Shown: positions 15,735 to 24,960, numbered from the stretch's first letter. The stretch: 64,000 nucleotides of DNA from Candidatus Flavonifractor intestinipullorum (GCA_019118925.1 DWYC01000053.1:1-64000); one strand, 5' to 3'. The notes: generated by a model not told the origin, from the letters alone. A program made the numbers and translations.

Positions 15735-18329
15735 ATGGATGTATATCTGGGTCAACCGCCGGCCACGGCCGATCCGGTGAAGGACAGTGAAACCGGCAGG
15801 ATCAAAGAAATCCTGCATCAGATCCTGAAGGTCCGCTGGGACAAGGCAAAGGACATCGGAGCGCGCGGAGCGGTGCTGATGCGGGAGCGGGCGGACATTC
15901 AGGAGCTGCTGAATCTCTCAGAGCAGCTTTCCGGTCTGCAGCCCGGTACGCTGGAGAGCCTGTGCGGAAAACAGCTGGCGGAGCAGATCACCGCAGACCG
16001 GCGCCGCCTGGAGCATTGCCTGGAGAAGTACGACCAGGCGATCCGTGCCAACACCGCCATGTACGAACGTTTCCAGCGCAAGACCATCAATCTGTCGGTC
16101 ATCGGAAAGATCGGCGCCGGAAAGAGCAAGTTTTTGCAGACGGTCAGCGGGCTGGGCAATGAGTGCATTCCCTCTTTGATGGGCGCTTCCTGTACGGGAG
16201 TGACGTCCATCATCGAAAATATCACGGATGGGTCTACCCGGGCGCTGATCACCTTCAAGACAGAGCAGGAGGTGATGGACAATCTGATTCAGGAGGCCAG
16301 AAGTCTGGCGGAGAGAATCGGCGCTCTGGTGGCGGACGGGGCGGAACCGGTGGAAATCGGGCCCCTTACTTCGCTGGATGAGGCGCAGATCACCTTGGTG
16401 TTTGACCAGCTCCAGGAGCGGGCCCAGCAGCTCTACCAGGGTGGAAATAAGGTGGCCCAGAATTACAAGACGGAGGCCAAAGCGCTCAAGGAGGCCTATA
16501 CCATCCACCGCAAGGAATGGTATCCCCTTCTCAGCGGCGCGGCAGGCTACAGCGCCAGCGCCTACGATCCGGATCTGGAACAGCTCGGCGGAGGCGACGG
16601 GAACCCGGTGTACCGGCTGGACAAGCCGGAGCGTATCCAGGAGTATGTATCCAAGCACAACTATTTCCGCTACATCGCGGTGAAGCGTGTGGTGGTGCAG
16701 ACCGGCCTGCAGGACCTGGAGGGGGAAATCCGGCTGGTGGACACGGTGGGGATCGGCGACACCTCGGCAGACACCCGCTCCCGTCTGGAGGATGCCATCC
16801 GGAACGAGAGCGATGGCGTCATCATTCTGATGAAGGCCAGAGAACGGGTGGAAAACGATGAGAGCATCGCCCAGGAGGACATTGATTTTCTCAATGAACT
16901 CAAGGGGATCCTGCGGGAGCACTGGGACAAGAGGCCCGGCCTCTGGATGTCCTTCCTCCTGAACAACGCCACTGGAGATAAGAAGGCGCTGCAGCCCTTT
17001 GCGGAGAAATATCTGGAGTGGATGGCCGGCGCCTATGGGGCAAACGACGACCTCTTCGGGGTCAACGGAATCCGGCTGCGCTCCGTCGTGGACGTGGCGG
17101 ATGGCCCGGCCGTGCGGGAAAACGTCCGCTCTTTCCTGGAGTATATCTCCAGAAATCTGACCCAGATTGATGATGTTCTGGAAAAGGATACGCTGCGGCT
17201 GATCGGCGCGGTCCGGGAGGAGAAGGCCCGGCTGCGGAGACAGCTCCGGGGCTGGACCGAAGGGATCGCCGTAAGCCAGCAGGACCTCAATTACACCCAG
17301 ATCCTGATGGAGGAGCGCATCGACCGCCTGGAGTATGAGCTCAGCCAGTACATCTCCCGGATCCGGAGCCGTGAGGAAACCGCGGAGAAAAGCGGCGGCT
17401 CCTTCCTGCGGCAGCGGCTGTCGATGGTGGAGCGTCTGATGCACGGCGAGATGCTGCCAGAGCCTCCGGCGGCGCTGTCCGACATCATCGCACAGGCGTG
17501 CAAGACCTACCCGGCTGACTTTGCCCAGGCCAGACTGGCGGCGATCCGCCGGCTGCCGGAAGTGGTCCGCCGCATCGCGGTCATGCCGTCCCAGGAGCAA
17601 AAAGAGTTGGAGCAGAGCTATAAAGCGGATGTGGCGGGCATTCTGGTCCACAGTCTGGGCCTTGACCTGAGCCGCATCGGGGAGCACGGAGAGCCGGCAC
17701 CGGATACCACTGACCCCCATGTGTTCCGGGCGCTCGCCGCCCTGCTCCTGACCAACGTGGGCAAAAGCAGTGAGATCCGGGACGCCTTCCTGTCGCTGGA
17801 TCAGTTCCGCCTCAATGAGATGAACGGCGTGACGAAGGTCTTGTTCATCCATCACGCCAGTCAGCACCTCGTGGAGCGCCCCTATCTGCAAAAAAAGCCG
17901 GAGGAGCCGTCCAAGATCCAGAGCGCCAAGGCGCTCATTCTGGAGCAGAGCGGCAAGTTCCACCGCAGCGCCGAGGATGATGAGGCGAATACCTGCGTCA
18001 CACCGGGGAACGAGAAGCGCCTGCTGCAGGAGCTCCAGGGCAAGCTCCAGGAGTTTGTCCTTGCGGTACAGGACAGCGTGGGTACGGAGACCTATCTGGT
18101 CAGCTATTACGACCAGATGCTGGAAGAGCTGTATCACTTCATGCAGGTCCTCACGCCAGAGTTTGAAAGCCGCTGGCTGCTCATCTTCCACGATCTGAAG
18201 GAGCGCGGCCTGCTGCTGGAGGACGAACAGGTCCGGAAGAGCCATGAACTGCTGAAGCAGGCGGCACTTCAGCTGGAGGCCTATTTTGGCCGCGCACAGG
18301 ACGGAGAGCCGGTGGGCACAGAGAACTGA
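15735..18329 (+). CDS. Dynamin-like large GTPase (864 residues)
   Basis: The start ATG at 15735 has GGAGGT upstream. After a helical N-terminal region (about 1-115) comes the GTPase domain: P-loop IGKIGAGKSKFLQ (124-131 core), a TGVTSII switch-I threonine region and the DTVGIGD switch-II motif (DTVG at 336-339). A candidate base-recognition motif is NNATGDKK. Residues about 500-864 are mostly helical, as in the stalk of bacterial dynamins. No clear transmembrane helix is seen. Bacterial dynamins bend, protect or fuse membranes, and several act in phage defence. Here it is the last gene of the cassette, 29 bases after the Hsp70-fold gene. Confidence 0.85.
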   Translation: MDVYLGQPPATADPVKDSETGRIKEILHQILKVRWDKAKDIGARGAVLMRERADIQELLNLSEQLSGLQPGTLESLCGKQLAEQITADRRRLEHCLEKYDQAIRANTAMYERFQRKTINLSVIGKIGAGKSKFLQTVSGLGNECIPSLMGASCTGVTSIIENITDGSTRALITFKTEQEVMDNLIQEARSLAERIGALVADGAEPVEIGPLTSLDEAQITLVFDQLQERAQQLYQGGNKVAQNYKTEAKALKEAYTIHRKEWYPLLSGAAGYSASAYDPDLEQLGGGDGNPVYRLDKPERIQEYVSKHNYFRYIAVKRVVVQTGLQDLEGEIRLVDTVGIGDTSADTRSRLEDAIRNESDGVIILMKARERVENDESIAQEDIDFLNELKGILREHWDKRPGLWMSFLLNNATGDKKALQPFAEKYLEWMAGAYGANDDLFGVNGIRLRSVVDVADGPAVRENVRSFLEYISRNLTQIDDVLEKDTLRLIGAVREEKARLRRQLRGWTEGIAVSQQDLNYTQILMEERIDRLEYELSQYISRIRSREETAEKSGGSFLRQRLSMVERLMHGEMLPEPPAALSDIIAQACKTYPADFAQARLAAIRRLPEVVRRIAVMPSQEQKELEQSYKADVAGILVHSLGLDLSRIGEHGEPAPDTTDPHVFRALAALLLTNVGKSSEIRDAFLSLDQFRLNEMNGVTKVLFIHHASQHLVERPYLQKKPEEPSKIQSAKALILEQSGKFHRSAEDDEANTCVTPGNEKRLLQELQGKLQEFVLAVQDSVGTETYLVSYYDQMLEELYHFMQVLTPEFESRWLLIFHDLKERGLLLEDEQVRKSHELLKQAALQLEAYFGRAQDGEPVGTEN

Positions 18330-18369
18330 AGCCAGAGCAGCAGCCCCAGAGCTGTCTGGAACGGATAAC

Positions 18370-18401
18370 AGGCCCCCCTGATGCGCGCATCAGGGGGGCC
18401 T
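18370..18401. terminator. Hairpin between the dynamin gene and the converging PHP gene
   Basis: Inverted repeat AGGCCCCCCTGATGCG / CGCATCAGGGGGGCCT, 16-bp arms, placed in the 85-bp gap between two converging genes; it can serve both. Confidence 0.75.
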
Positions 18402-18414
18402 GCTGTATCGCTCC

Positions 18415-19170
18415 TTATCCCAGCAGCAACCGCTCTGCGTTTCTGAAGGATACCGCGTCTGCCTCTGCCGGGGTGCAGTGGGCATAGAGATAGGCCAGAC
18501 CATGCCGGACGCTGGGCGGGCGATGGTCCAGACGGTGGGCATCGGAGCCCAGAAATGACACCTTGCCATCGGACAGCAGCTTACGGGACCGGGCTACCAC
18601 GGTGGAATCCGGTTCGTCGTCCAGGCTGTACGCATTGATCTGGAGCAGGCTGCCGCTGGAGAGGATCTGATCGATGGTATCGCTCCGGGCGAAGAGCGCC
18701 GGATAGCGCTCGGTGTGTGCGATCACAGGTCGCCAGCCGTGGCGGGTCAGCTGCTCCACCATCCTGACGGCCTGTTCCGGCCGGACAGATGAGCGGAACT
18801 CCGTCAGGACATAGGGAGTGCCATTCAGGGTAGGATAGATCCCGCGGTCCAGTCGCAGCAGCGTCTGTTCCATGGAGTCCGGCTCACAGCGGACCTCACA
18901 GCCCAGACACAGCCGCAGATCAAAGGGAGCACTGGACATCCGATCCCGCAGAGCCTCAAACTGCCGCCGGACCCGTTCCGGATCATAGGAGAAGGCGAAG
19001 CTATGCGGGGTGGCAAAAACGGTGCGGACCCCCTGCATATAGGCCATCACCAACAGCGTCTCAGACATATCCAGATGGTATGAGCCGTCATCCACGCCCG
19101 GGACCACATGCATATGCAGGTCCACCATTTTGCGGGCGGCGTTTTTCGGGAAAAGCTGCTCGTTCCGCAT
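18415..19170 (-). CDS. PHP-domain phosphatase of the CpsB/YwqE tyrosine-phosphatase family
   Basis: 251 residues, start ATG at 19170 with GAGGAGG upstream. Metal-binding PHP motifs are in order: DLHMHVVPGVDDGS, ATPHSF, an acidic GCEVRCE, IAHTERYP and LGSDAHRLDH. CpsB/YwqE enzymes remove phosphate from tyrosines of bacterial tyrosine kinases and often control capsule export, but no kinase or polysaccharide genes lie nearby. It is followed in transcription by nothing before the terminator and preceded, 37 bases upstream, by the 2H phosphoesterase gene, so the two form an operon. The true substrate here is open. Confidence 0.85.
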   Translation of the reverse strand: MRNEQLFPKNAARKMVDLHMHVVPGVDDGSYHLDMSETLLVMAYMQGVRTVFATPHSFAFSYDPERVRRQFEALRDRMSSAPFDLRLCLGCEVRCEPDSMEQTLLRLDRGIYPTLNGTPYVLTEFRSSVRPEQAVRMVEQLTRHGWRPVIAHTERYPALFARSDTIDQILSSGSLLQINAYSLDDEPDSTVVARSRKLLSDGKVSFLGSDAHRLDHRPPSVRHGLAYLYAHCTPAEADAVSFRNAERLLLG

Positions 19171-19207
19171 GGAAACCCCTCCTCACCGTTTGTGATGTCT
19201 CCGGGTG

Positions 19208-19912
19208 TTACCCGGGCTGATAGTGATTCATGCTGGAAAAAATCTGGAATTCCACATCGTTACCGGTCAGAGTAAGGTGAATCGGGGGACGTGTTGCCGC
19301 CAGATCCACCACGTTTTGCAGGGCCTCGCTCCAGTGAGGGCCATGGATTCCGGGCCGGAAGTAGGCCAGCGTCACATGGGGCGTCAATTGGTACGGCAGG
19401 GGTAGCAGCGTCTGGAAGCGCGCGTAGTAGTCCATCAGCACCTCACAACTCTCCTCATCCTCCGGCTCAAACCCCAGAACCATGCTGGTGTTGACCATGT
19501 CAAACAGCGCGGTGGATACCATGCGGATCGTTCGCCGTTCCTGCCGGATATCGTGGACCAGACGCCGGGCCTCCGGGCGGAGGGCTTCCATGGCATGCTC
19601 CAACTCCTGAGAGGGTGGCCCGCTCCTCAGATCGTGGAGGGTGATGTGCAGGGTGCGTTCCTCCAGCCGTTCCGACAGAATGGGAGAACACTCAGCATAC
19701 AGAAGCTTCTGAATGTCCTGCAGCGCAGCCTTTGCCGGCTCCGGAAGATCGAACACCACCGTATTGCCGTGGTAGGGCAGCAGCCACCCGGCGGGGTCCA
19801 CCTTCTGCTCCAGGCCGGGCCGGGTTTCCAGCGGTCTGGAGGGGTCCAGCCTGAGGTATATAAATGCGTGGGTTCGGTTGCGGAATTCCGTCAACGTCTC
19901 CTGGATCGCCAT
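19208..19912 (-). CDS. 2H phosphoesterase superfamily protein (LigT-like)
   Basis: 234 residues from the ATG at 19912 (GGAGGCGAGATGC upstream); longer in-frame readings lack a ribosome site. The two histidine signatures of the 2H fold are LHITLHDL (mid protein) and PHVTLAYF (C-terminal), each H-x-T. Members hydrolyse cyclic phosphates in RNA or nucleotides, or bind them; some cleave 2'-5' linked second messengers. It is co-directional with the PHP phosphatase gene and divergent from the ADP-ribosylglycohydrolase gene. The substrate is unknown. Confidence 0.75.
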   Translation of the reverse strand: MAIQETLTEFRNRTHAFIYLRLDPSRPLETRPGLEQKVDPAGWLLPYHGNTVVFDLPEPAKAALQDIQKLLYAECSPILSERLEERTLHITLHDLRSGPPSQELEHAMEALRPEARRLVHDIRQERRTIRMVSTALFDMVNTSMVLGFEPEDEESCEVLMDYYARFQTLLPLPYQLTPHVTLAYFRPGIHGPHWSEALQNVVDLAATRPPIHLTLTGNDVEFQIFSSMNHYQPG

Positions 19913-20117
19913 GCATCTCGCCTCCGATCTTGCTATACTGCTTTCCGGGAACTTCATTGTGCTTATTTTACAATAGATCGGGGAATTGGACAAGTTTTTG
20001 CCGGGCTGAAAGGAAGCAATCACGTGGCCGCCGGCTCTGGCACCGCGGATCAGGCGGGCCCATTTGAAACAACACACCCCACACAGCCCGGGGCCGGAAA
20101 AGAAAGGCGGGAAAGAT

Positions 20118-20975
20118 ATGATCGGCGCAATCGTTGGCGATATTGTAGGATCGGTCTATGAATGGCACAGCATCAAAACGAAAGAGTTTCCGCTGTTTCG
20201 GGAGGACTGCTTTTTCACGGACGATACGGTTATGACCTGTGCTGTGGCCGATGCCGTCATGCGGGGCGGGACAGAGGACAATTTTATCGACTCCATGAAG
20301 CGGTACGGCAGAATGTATCCGCACGCCGGATATGGCGACAGGTTCGCCTTCTGGCTTTTTTCCGACAGCCGGAGTCCGTACAACAGCTTTGGAAACGGTG
20401 CTGCCATGCGGGTTTCTCCCTGCGCATGGGTCATGGATTGCGGTTTTTGTGCCAGAACCGGTATGTGGCCTACCCATGGCAGAAACTGTGCCATCCGGTC
20501 TGCAAAGGTGACCCACAACCATCCAGAAGGGATCAAAGGGGCGGCAGCTGTGGCTGATACCATTTTTATGTGCCGCTATTACTTCGGCGGCTGGTGCGGC
20601 GATTATGAGGACCCGATCAACGATAAGCCGGAGGAATGTAAACGGCGTATCCGCCAGTATATTGAAGGTGAATACGGCTACGATCTGTCCCGGACATTGG
20701 ATGAGATCCGACCGGGCTATCGGTTCAACGAAACTTGCCAGGGGACTGTCCCCCAGGCCATCCTTGCATTCCTGGAAAGTCATGATTTTGAGGACGCCAT
20801 TCGAAATGCAATTTCTCTGGGCGGCGACAGTGATACCCTGGCCGCCATTACCGGCAGCATCGCGGAAGCGGCCTACGGTGTCCCCAGGCACATCGAGAAA
20901 AAGGCACTTTCCTATTTGGACGTCCCTCTGCTGGATGTAGTCAGCCGTTGGAAGACGTACACGTCCGCACAATAA
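20118..20975 (+). CDS. ADP-ribosylglycohydrolase family protein
   Basis: 285 residues from the ATG at 20118, the M of MIGAIVGDIVGS; upstream codons are not part of the domain. Metal-binding aspartates are seen in GDIVGS, FTDDTVMT and SLGGDSDTLAAI, the standard DraG/ARH set for two magnesium ions. Also typical are GNGAAMRVSP and THNHPEG. The family removes ADP-ribose from proteins, nucleic acids or small molecules. It stands alone with its own ribosome site; no ADP-ribosyltransferase is visible within the window. It may undo ADP-ribosylation imposed by a toxin or host enzyme. Confidence 0.9.
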   Translation: MIGAIVGDIVGSVYEWHSIKTKEFPLFREDCFFTDDTVMTCAVADAVMRGGTEDNFIDSMKRYGRMYPHAGYGDRFAFWLFSDSRSPYNSFGNGAAMRVSPCAWVMDCGFCARTGMWPTHGRNCAIRSAKVTHNHPEGIKGAAAVADTIFMCRYYFGGWCGDYEDPINDKPEECKRRIRQYIEGEYGYDLSRTLDEIRPGYRFNETCQGTVPQAILAFLESHDFEDAIRNAISLGGDSDTLAAITGSIAEAAYGVPRHIEKKALSYLDVPLLDVVSRWKTYTSAQ

Positions 20976-21293
20976 TCTGCCGGATCCTGAAACATACATT
21001 GTGTACTTTTCGAATTTTGTAAGTATTGTCTCACTCCTGCCGATTGTTCCAAGACGGGTGCTTATTAAAAGCTCGCAAGGAAATGGCATCTGTGCTTCTA
21101 GCTACTATAAATAGGAAAAGAAACCGTTTTATCTTGTAGCTCCTGGCTTACCGCAGTTTAATGAGGTGTGCAATACGCCAGCAACTCCCACTCCTGCGCC
21201 ATAGTGAATACGTCGTCTAAAACGGTGTGTGTAGACCGCACGAATGGTGCACCCAGACCGTAGAAGATGCAAATTCATTTTAGGAGCATTACC

Positions 21294-21740
21294 ATAGTCA
21301 ATCACAAAGAGATTCTACGGCTCAAAAGCTTGGGACTTACACACCGGGAAATTACGGATGCCGCTAGCTGCGGCTGCAACACGGTCACACACACATTAAC
21401 CTGGGCTCGGGAACAAAAGCTTGGCTGACAGCAAGCTCAGTCCATGTTGCAGTAGGAAGTTTCCCAGCGGTTATTTCCAACCGAGCAAGAGAACCCCTGT
21501 CTACAAGATGCCGGACTATGAGTGGGTACACCGAGAGATGTAAAAGAGAGGTGTCACCCTAAGCCTGCTGTGAGTGAAGTACTGTAGCAGTACCGCCAAA
21601 GCGGTAAGCTGCTCTACAACTCCACCCAGTTCAACAAGCATTATGCGGACTATATTCACAAAACCAAAGCCACCATGTATCTGGAGCACAAGCTCGGTGA
21701 GACCATGCAGATGGACTGGGCGAGTCAGATGGTTGAAACT
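21294..21740 (+). pseudogene. IS21-family istA transposase relic
   Basis: Fragments of IstA appear in shifting frames. At 21297-21424 the frame reads VNHKEILRLKSLGLTHREIT and CGCNTVTHTLTWAREQKLG then a stop. Later pieces are KMPDYEWVHREM then a stop, and at about 21605-21725 LLYNSTQFNKHYADYIHKTK followed by MYLEHKLGETMQMDWA, the conserved DWA start of the catalytic domain. The expected start is ATA instead of ATG, and several stops and frameshifts follow. No istB is present. A TGTGTAGACCGCAC-type sequence near 21226 may be the left end. Bases 20976-21290 otherwise hold nothing I can name. Confidence 0.75.
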
Positions 21741-21810
21741 TGGGCGGAATCTTTCCTCCCAGTGAACGCGCCCCAGGAATGTAAAATTCCAAAACCATAA
21801 TAGAAATGCC

Positions 21811-21848
21811 GACCGCCATCTCAGTGCGCAGGCACTGAGATGGCGGTC
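21811..21848. terminator. Strong hairpin between the istA relic and the excisionase operon
   Basis: Perfect 16-bp arms GACCGCCATCTCAGTG / CACTGAGATGGCGGTC with a 6-base loop, followed by TTCTTA on the plus strand. It ends the minus-strand island operon or plus-strand readthrough. Confidence 0.7.
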
Positions 21849-21890
21849 TTCTTATACGCCGGGAGATTTGACGGTTACGCATTATTGCAC

Positions 21891-22061
21891 CTACCCGGTC
21901 ATATTGTGGTCTAAAAATTCCCGGAGATAGTGGGGATCCACCCGCCACTCACGTCCAATCCGGATGGCTGGAAGTAATCCATTACGGATCATTTTGCGGA
22001 CCTGCTGCCGGCTGGTTTTCAGCAGGCTTGCCACGTCCTGTACAGTCAGCAGTTCCTTCAT
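21891..22061 (-). CDS. Excisionase-like helix-turn-helix DNA-binding protein
   Basis: 56 residues: MKELLTVQDVASLLKTSRQQ, then VRKMIRNGLLPAIRIGREWR and VDPHYLREFLDHNMTG. This is the winged helix-turn-helix of the MerR/excisionase type (LTVQDVASLLKTS, then a basic wing GREWR). Such proteins direct integrases to excise mobile elements or act as small repressors. The ATG at 22061 overlaps the stop of the gene upstream in ATGA, so translation is coupled. It is the terminal gene of the island and the intact relative of the relic at 9426-10415. Confidence 0.85.
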   Translation of the reverse strand: MKELLTVQDVASLLKTSRQQVRKMIRNGLLPAIRIGREWRVDPHYLREFLDHNMTG

Positions 22062-22303
22062 GCCCAGGGATCATCGTTCCGCTCATTTTGGCTGCGATCT
22101 TCATGATAGATTGCATTATGCAGTTTACGAACATCGTATTTGACAAACCCATATTCCCCAATCTCATTCTGTCGGGGATCGATACCGTACTGCTCACACT
22201 TCTTTTTCAGCAGCGGCTTGTCCATGTTGAACAGGTTACATAATGCTGAAATCGTATAGAATTCGTTCAGGTCTTTATACTGGATATAGGGAACTTGAGC
22301 CAT
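22058..22303 (-). CDS. Small island protein of unknown function
   Basis: 81 residues. The start ATG at 22303 has AAGGAGG eight bases upstream, among the best ribosome sites in the window. The sequence is charged and tyrosine-rich (PYIQYKDLNEFYTISALCNL, then PLLKKKCEQYGIDP) with no signal peptide. The first half could form a helix-turn-helix, which fits coupling to the excisionase-like gene, but I do not recognise a family. It is 108 bases downstream of the Rep-like gene. Confidence 0.7.
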   Translation of the reverse strand: MAQVPYIQYKDLNEFYTISALCNLFNMDKPLLKKKCEQYGIDPRQNEIGEYGFVKYDVRKLHNAIYHEDRSQNERNDDPWA

Positions 22304-22411
22304 AGTTAAGCCTCCTTAGAGTAATTTGGGATTCGCATCCCGGCTGAATGCAAAACACCTCAAATCATGCATCCCTATATTCATGTTGCGCTAAATCATT
22401 TTATACCATGT

Positions 22412-23488
22412 TCACATACACTCTGGCGAGAACCATGTACGCACACAGGGAATACCTTTCGTTTCCCAAGTGGTCAGGGTGATGGGATTGACCTGGAGCT
22501 CATCAAATTTCCGAATCAGCGAATGGAATTTCCGGGCATCAACAATATTATAGTGTGTTTTCCATTTCTGAGCTGCGGTGTCCAGTCCGGCACCGCGGCT
22601 CGTCTTTTTCAGAAGAAAGAGCATATGTTCCTTGGTGTCCGCATCCAGCTTGCTCTTCCGGATTTGTTGTTCCGCCACCGGATAGGGCAGATGGACTCCC
22701 TGGGAAGGAAAGAGCTTTTCTATGAATTCCTGGATGATGAGTGCGGCACTCTCATACCCAGCTCTAAGCATCGTATACAGGTCGTCCTTTCGCTTCATTT
22801 TCAGTTTACTCAGAAAAGCCTCCCGCTTCAGGCTGACTTCCAGGCGAAGAATTTTCCGGCCGGCGTATTTCTTTGGGCAGCGGCCGTTCTGTGTCAGCTC
22901 ATAGATCTTGTCGTAGATTTTGAAGGAAATTTCGTTCGTTGCAAATTCGAAAGAATAGTCCTTTTTTCCCTCCAGTTCAAAGCGTTTATAGTGGCGGGGG
23001 ATCATAGATTTACGAAAAAGACGAATCAGCGAGGGAATATCCGCCGACTTGCTGAGATGCAAGTCGGCGGTCAGGTCCATCCGGCTCAGGCTGAGTTCCT
23101 CAGGTATCAGAATAGGTTTTCCGTGGTCGCTCAGATGAATTTCTTCGAATATATCGGCAAGACGCTCTTGCAGCTTTCTTACATTTTCCATGGTGGGCTG
23201 GTACAGCGTCAGCGGCTGATAAGCTTCCGCCAGCAACGTGGATGGATTGACTGCAAAGGAGATGCCGTTTGATTTGTCATGACTCTGATGCAGACGCATG
23301 CGGATGCCCTGATCCACCAGGTAGGTACTGTTCAGATAACGGTCAATGGAGTAGGAATCGGAGAAAATCTGTTGAATTGACTTTTGGTCCACCAACTGAT
23401 CGATTACCTTCTGAATCTGATGGTATTTCAAGTTCCCGGTATATAATTCGATTGTGTGGATCCCCATATGGATACCTTTCACTTTCAC
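22412..23488 (-). CDS. Rep-like protein (possible rolling-circle replication initiation family)
   Basis: 358 residues, GTG start at 23488 with AGGAGAGG five bases upstream inside the end of the helicase gene. Motifs resembling the Rep_trans type replication initiators are LSRMDLTADLHL (D-x-T), SFKIYDKIYEL and RKILRLEVSLKRE (the R-x-E segment). Those proteins nick an origin on plasmids, phages or conjugative elements. A partner helicase directly upstream fits, because rolling-circle replication needs unwinding. The catalytic tyrosine cannot be fixed by eye, so the family call is tentative. Confidence 0.55.
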   Translation of the reverse strand: MKVKGIHMGIHTIELYTGNLKYHQIQKVIDQLVDQKSIQQIFSDSYSIDRYLNSTYLVDQGIRMRLHQSHDKSNGISFAVNPSTLLAEAYQPLTLYQPTMENVRKLQERLADIFEEIHLSDHGKPILIPEELSLSRMDLTADLHLSKSADIPSLIRLFRKSMIPRHYKRFELEGKKDYSFEFATNEISFKIYDKIYELTQNGRCPKKYAGRKILRLEVSLKREAFLSKLKMKRKDDLYTMLRAGYESAALIIQEFIEKLFPSQGVHLPYPVAEQQIRKSKLDADTKEHMLFLLKKTSRGAGLDTAAQKWKTHYNIVDARKFHSLIRKFDELQVNPITLTTWETKGIPCVRTWFSPECM

Positions 23489-23489
23489 A

Positions 23490-24752
23490 TTAACCTCTCC
23501 TATTCCGCTGGCAGGTGGTACAGTGCCGGCAGGTGTTTGGCTTTTTCTCTCCCAGTGCGGTCAGCACTTGCTGCATGATACACGACTCGTCTGTTGCAAT
23601 CCGCACCATCTCATCCAGCCGTTCCAACAGCCACTTTTCCTGTGCCTCGTCATAGTTCTCCTTGTGAAGAATATGAATATTCAGCTCCCGATCCTCTTCT
23701 GCATAGAGCAGCACACAGTGCGCTTTCTCGCCATCCCGACCCGCTCGGCCGATCTGCTGGTAGTAATCGATGACGCTCAGGGGCAGGTTAAAATGGATGA
23801 CCAGCCGGATATCCGGCACATCCACACCCATGCCAAACGCTGTGGTGGCCACCATAATCCGTTTCTTCCCATGGATAAAGTCCAACTCGTACTTCTCTCG
23901 TTTCTCCGGGTCCATATATGCGTGGCATTTGACCACCTCGCCTTGGAACTGTTTTGAGAGGTAATTGGTCGCCATATCCACATATTTCCGTGTGGCACAG
24001 TAGATGACCACACGGCCATCTTTTCCATACTTCTTAAGCTGGTACTTCAGCCGCGATAACCGGTGTTTGATATCCATCCCGGAGCAGTCCTCCTGAATCA
24101 GAATCAGGTTGGAACGTTCCAGAGAGCTCACATAGATGTTCGGCTGTTCCATCCCCAGAAGGGAACAGATTTCGGCGCGATAGGACTCAGGTGCAGTAGC
24201 GGTAAAGGCAGCTACAACAGGACGTTTCTTCAGTGTAGAGAGCCACTTACCAATCTTCAGGTAGCTGGAGCGGAAGGTATACCCCCAATCCAGCACACAG
24301 TGGGCCTCATCAATGACCACGAGACCGGGTGGATTCTTTCGGATGGACTTCTGAAACTCCTGCGATTGCAGGCGCTCCGGAGTCACATAGAGAAAGGGGG
24401 CGCTTAGGTCCAGCATGGATACCCAGCCGTCATTGGTCAACGCGCGGTAGTTGGATCTGGCGGGGTGATTGCTGGAAATCTGACTGGCACGCACGTCCTT
24501 TTGGTTGAGTGTCTGAACCTGGTCTTCCATCAGGGAGAGCGTGGGCTCGATGACCAGAGTCCAGCTGTGGTGCGTCTGATGCATGACCAGGGCCGGAATC
24601 TGAAACATAGCCGATTTTCCGGAACCGGTCGGGGCAATGACCAGAGTGTCCTGTCCGCCCAGAATACAGTTGATGGGCTGGATCTGATGCTTCCGAAGCG
24701 TACCGATCTGCAACTGCTTCATGGCTTCTTTCACGTTGTCTTTTAACTTCAT
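23490..24752 (-). CDS. RecQ-like superfamily 2 DNA helicase, short form
   Basis: 420 residues. Helicase motifs in order are RKHQIQPINCILGGQDTLVI (Q-motif region), APTGSGKSAMFQIPAL (Walker A), VIDEAHCVLDWG (DEAH box), AAFTATAP (motif III), VIYCATRK, ATTAFGMGVDVPDIR and QQIGRAGRDG (motif VI). The C-terminus ends in a RecQ zinc-type cluster (CIMQQVL, then CRHCTTCQRN). The winged-helix and HRDC domains of full RecQ are absent. It starts with AAGGAGG upstream and overlaps the ribosome site of the Rep-like gene. Likely role: unwinding DNA for the island's replication, or defence. Confidence 0.9.
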   Translation of the reverse strand: MKLKDNVKEAMKQLQIGTLRKHQIQPINCILGGQDTLVIAPTGSGKSAMFQIPALVMHQTHHSWTLVIEPTLSLMEDQVQTLNQKDVRASQISSNHPARSNYRALTNDGWVSMLDLSAPFLYVTPERLQSQEFQKSIRKNPPGLVVIDEAHCVLDWGYTFRSSYLKIGKWLSTLKKRPVVAAFTATAPESYRAEICSLLGMEQPNIYVSSLERSNLILIQEDCSGMDIKHRLSRLKYQLKKYGKDGRVVIYCATRKYVDMATNYLSKQFQGEVVKCHAYMDPEKREKYELDFIHGKKRIMVATTAFGMGVDVPDIRLVIHFNLPLSVIDYYQQIGRAGRDGEKAHCVLLYAEEDRELNIHILHKENYDEAQEKWLLERLDEMVRIATDESCIMQQVLTALGEKKPNTCRHCTTCQRNRRG

Positions 24753-24960
24753 AAAAAGAACCTCCTTAGCAAAATGGAATGCTTATATCTCTGTTTGGGA
24801 GTAATCTTTTTTAATGGCGTATGGTGGCGTTTTTCTCTGCTGTACTCGTGGTGGAAAACTGTGTAAACCTACCTATAGAGGGGGTTATTTGTGTTAGAAG
24901 GTGAAAATATGTTGCCAGAGGGGTACTTAATAGGCGCTTTTGATTTTGGGTGTGAAATTG

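Noticed and set aside
15918..18245. Open frame of 775 codons antisense to the dynamin-like gene
   Set aside because: Mirror of the plus-strand gene, low-complexity His/Gln/Leu-rich translation, no ribosome site or promoter.
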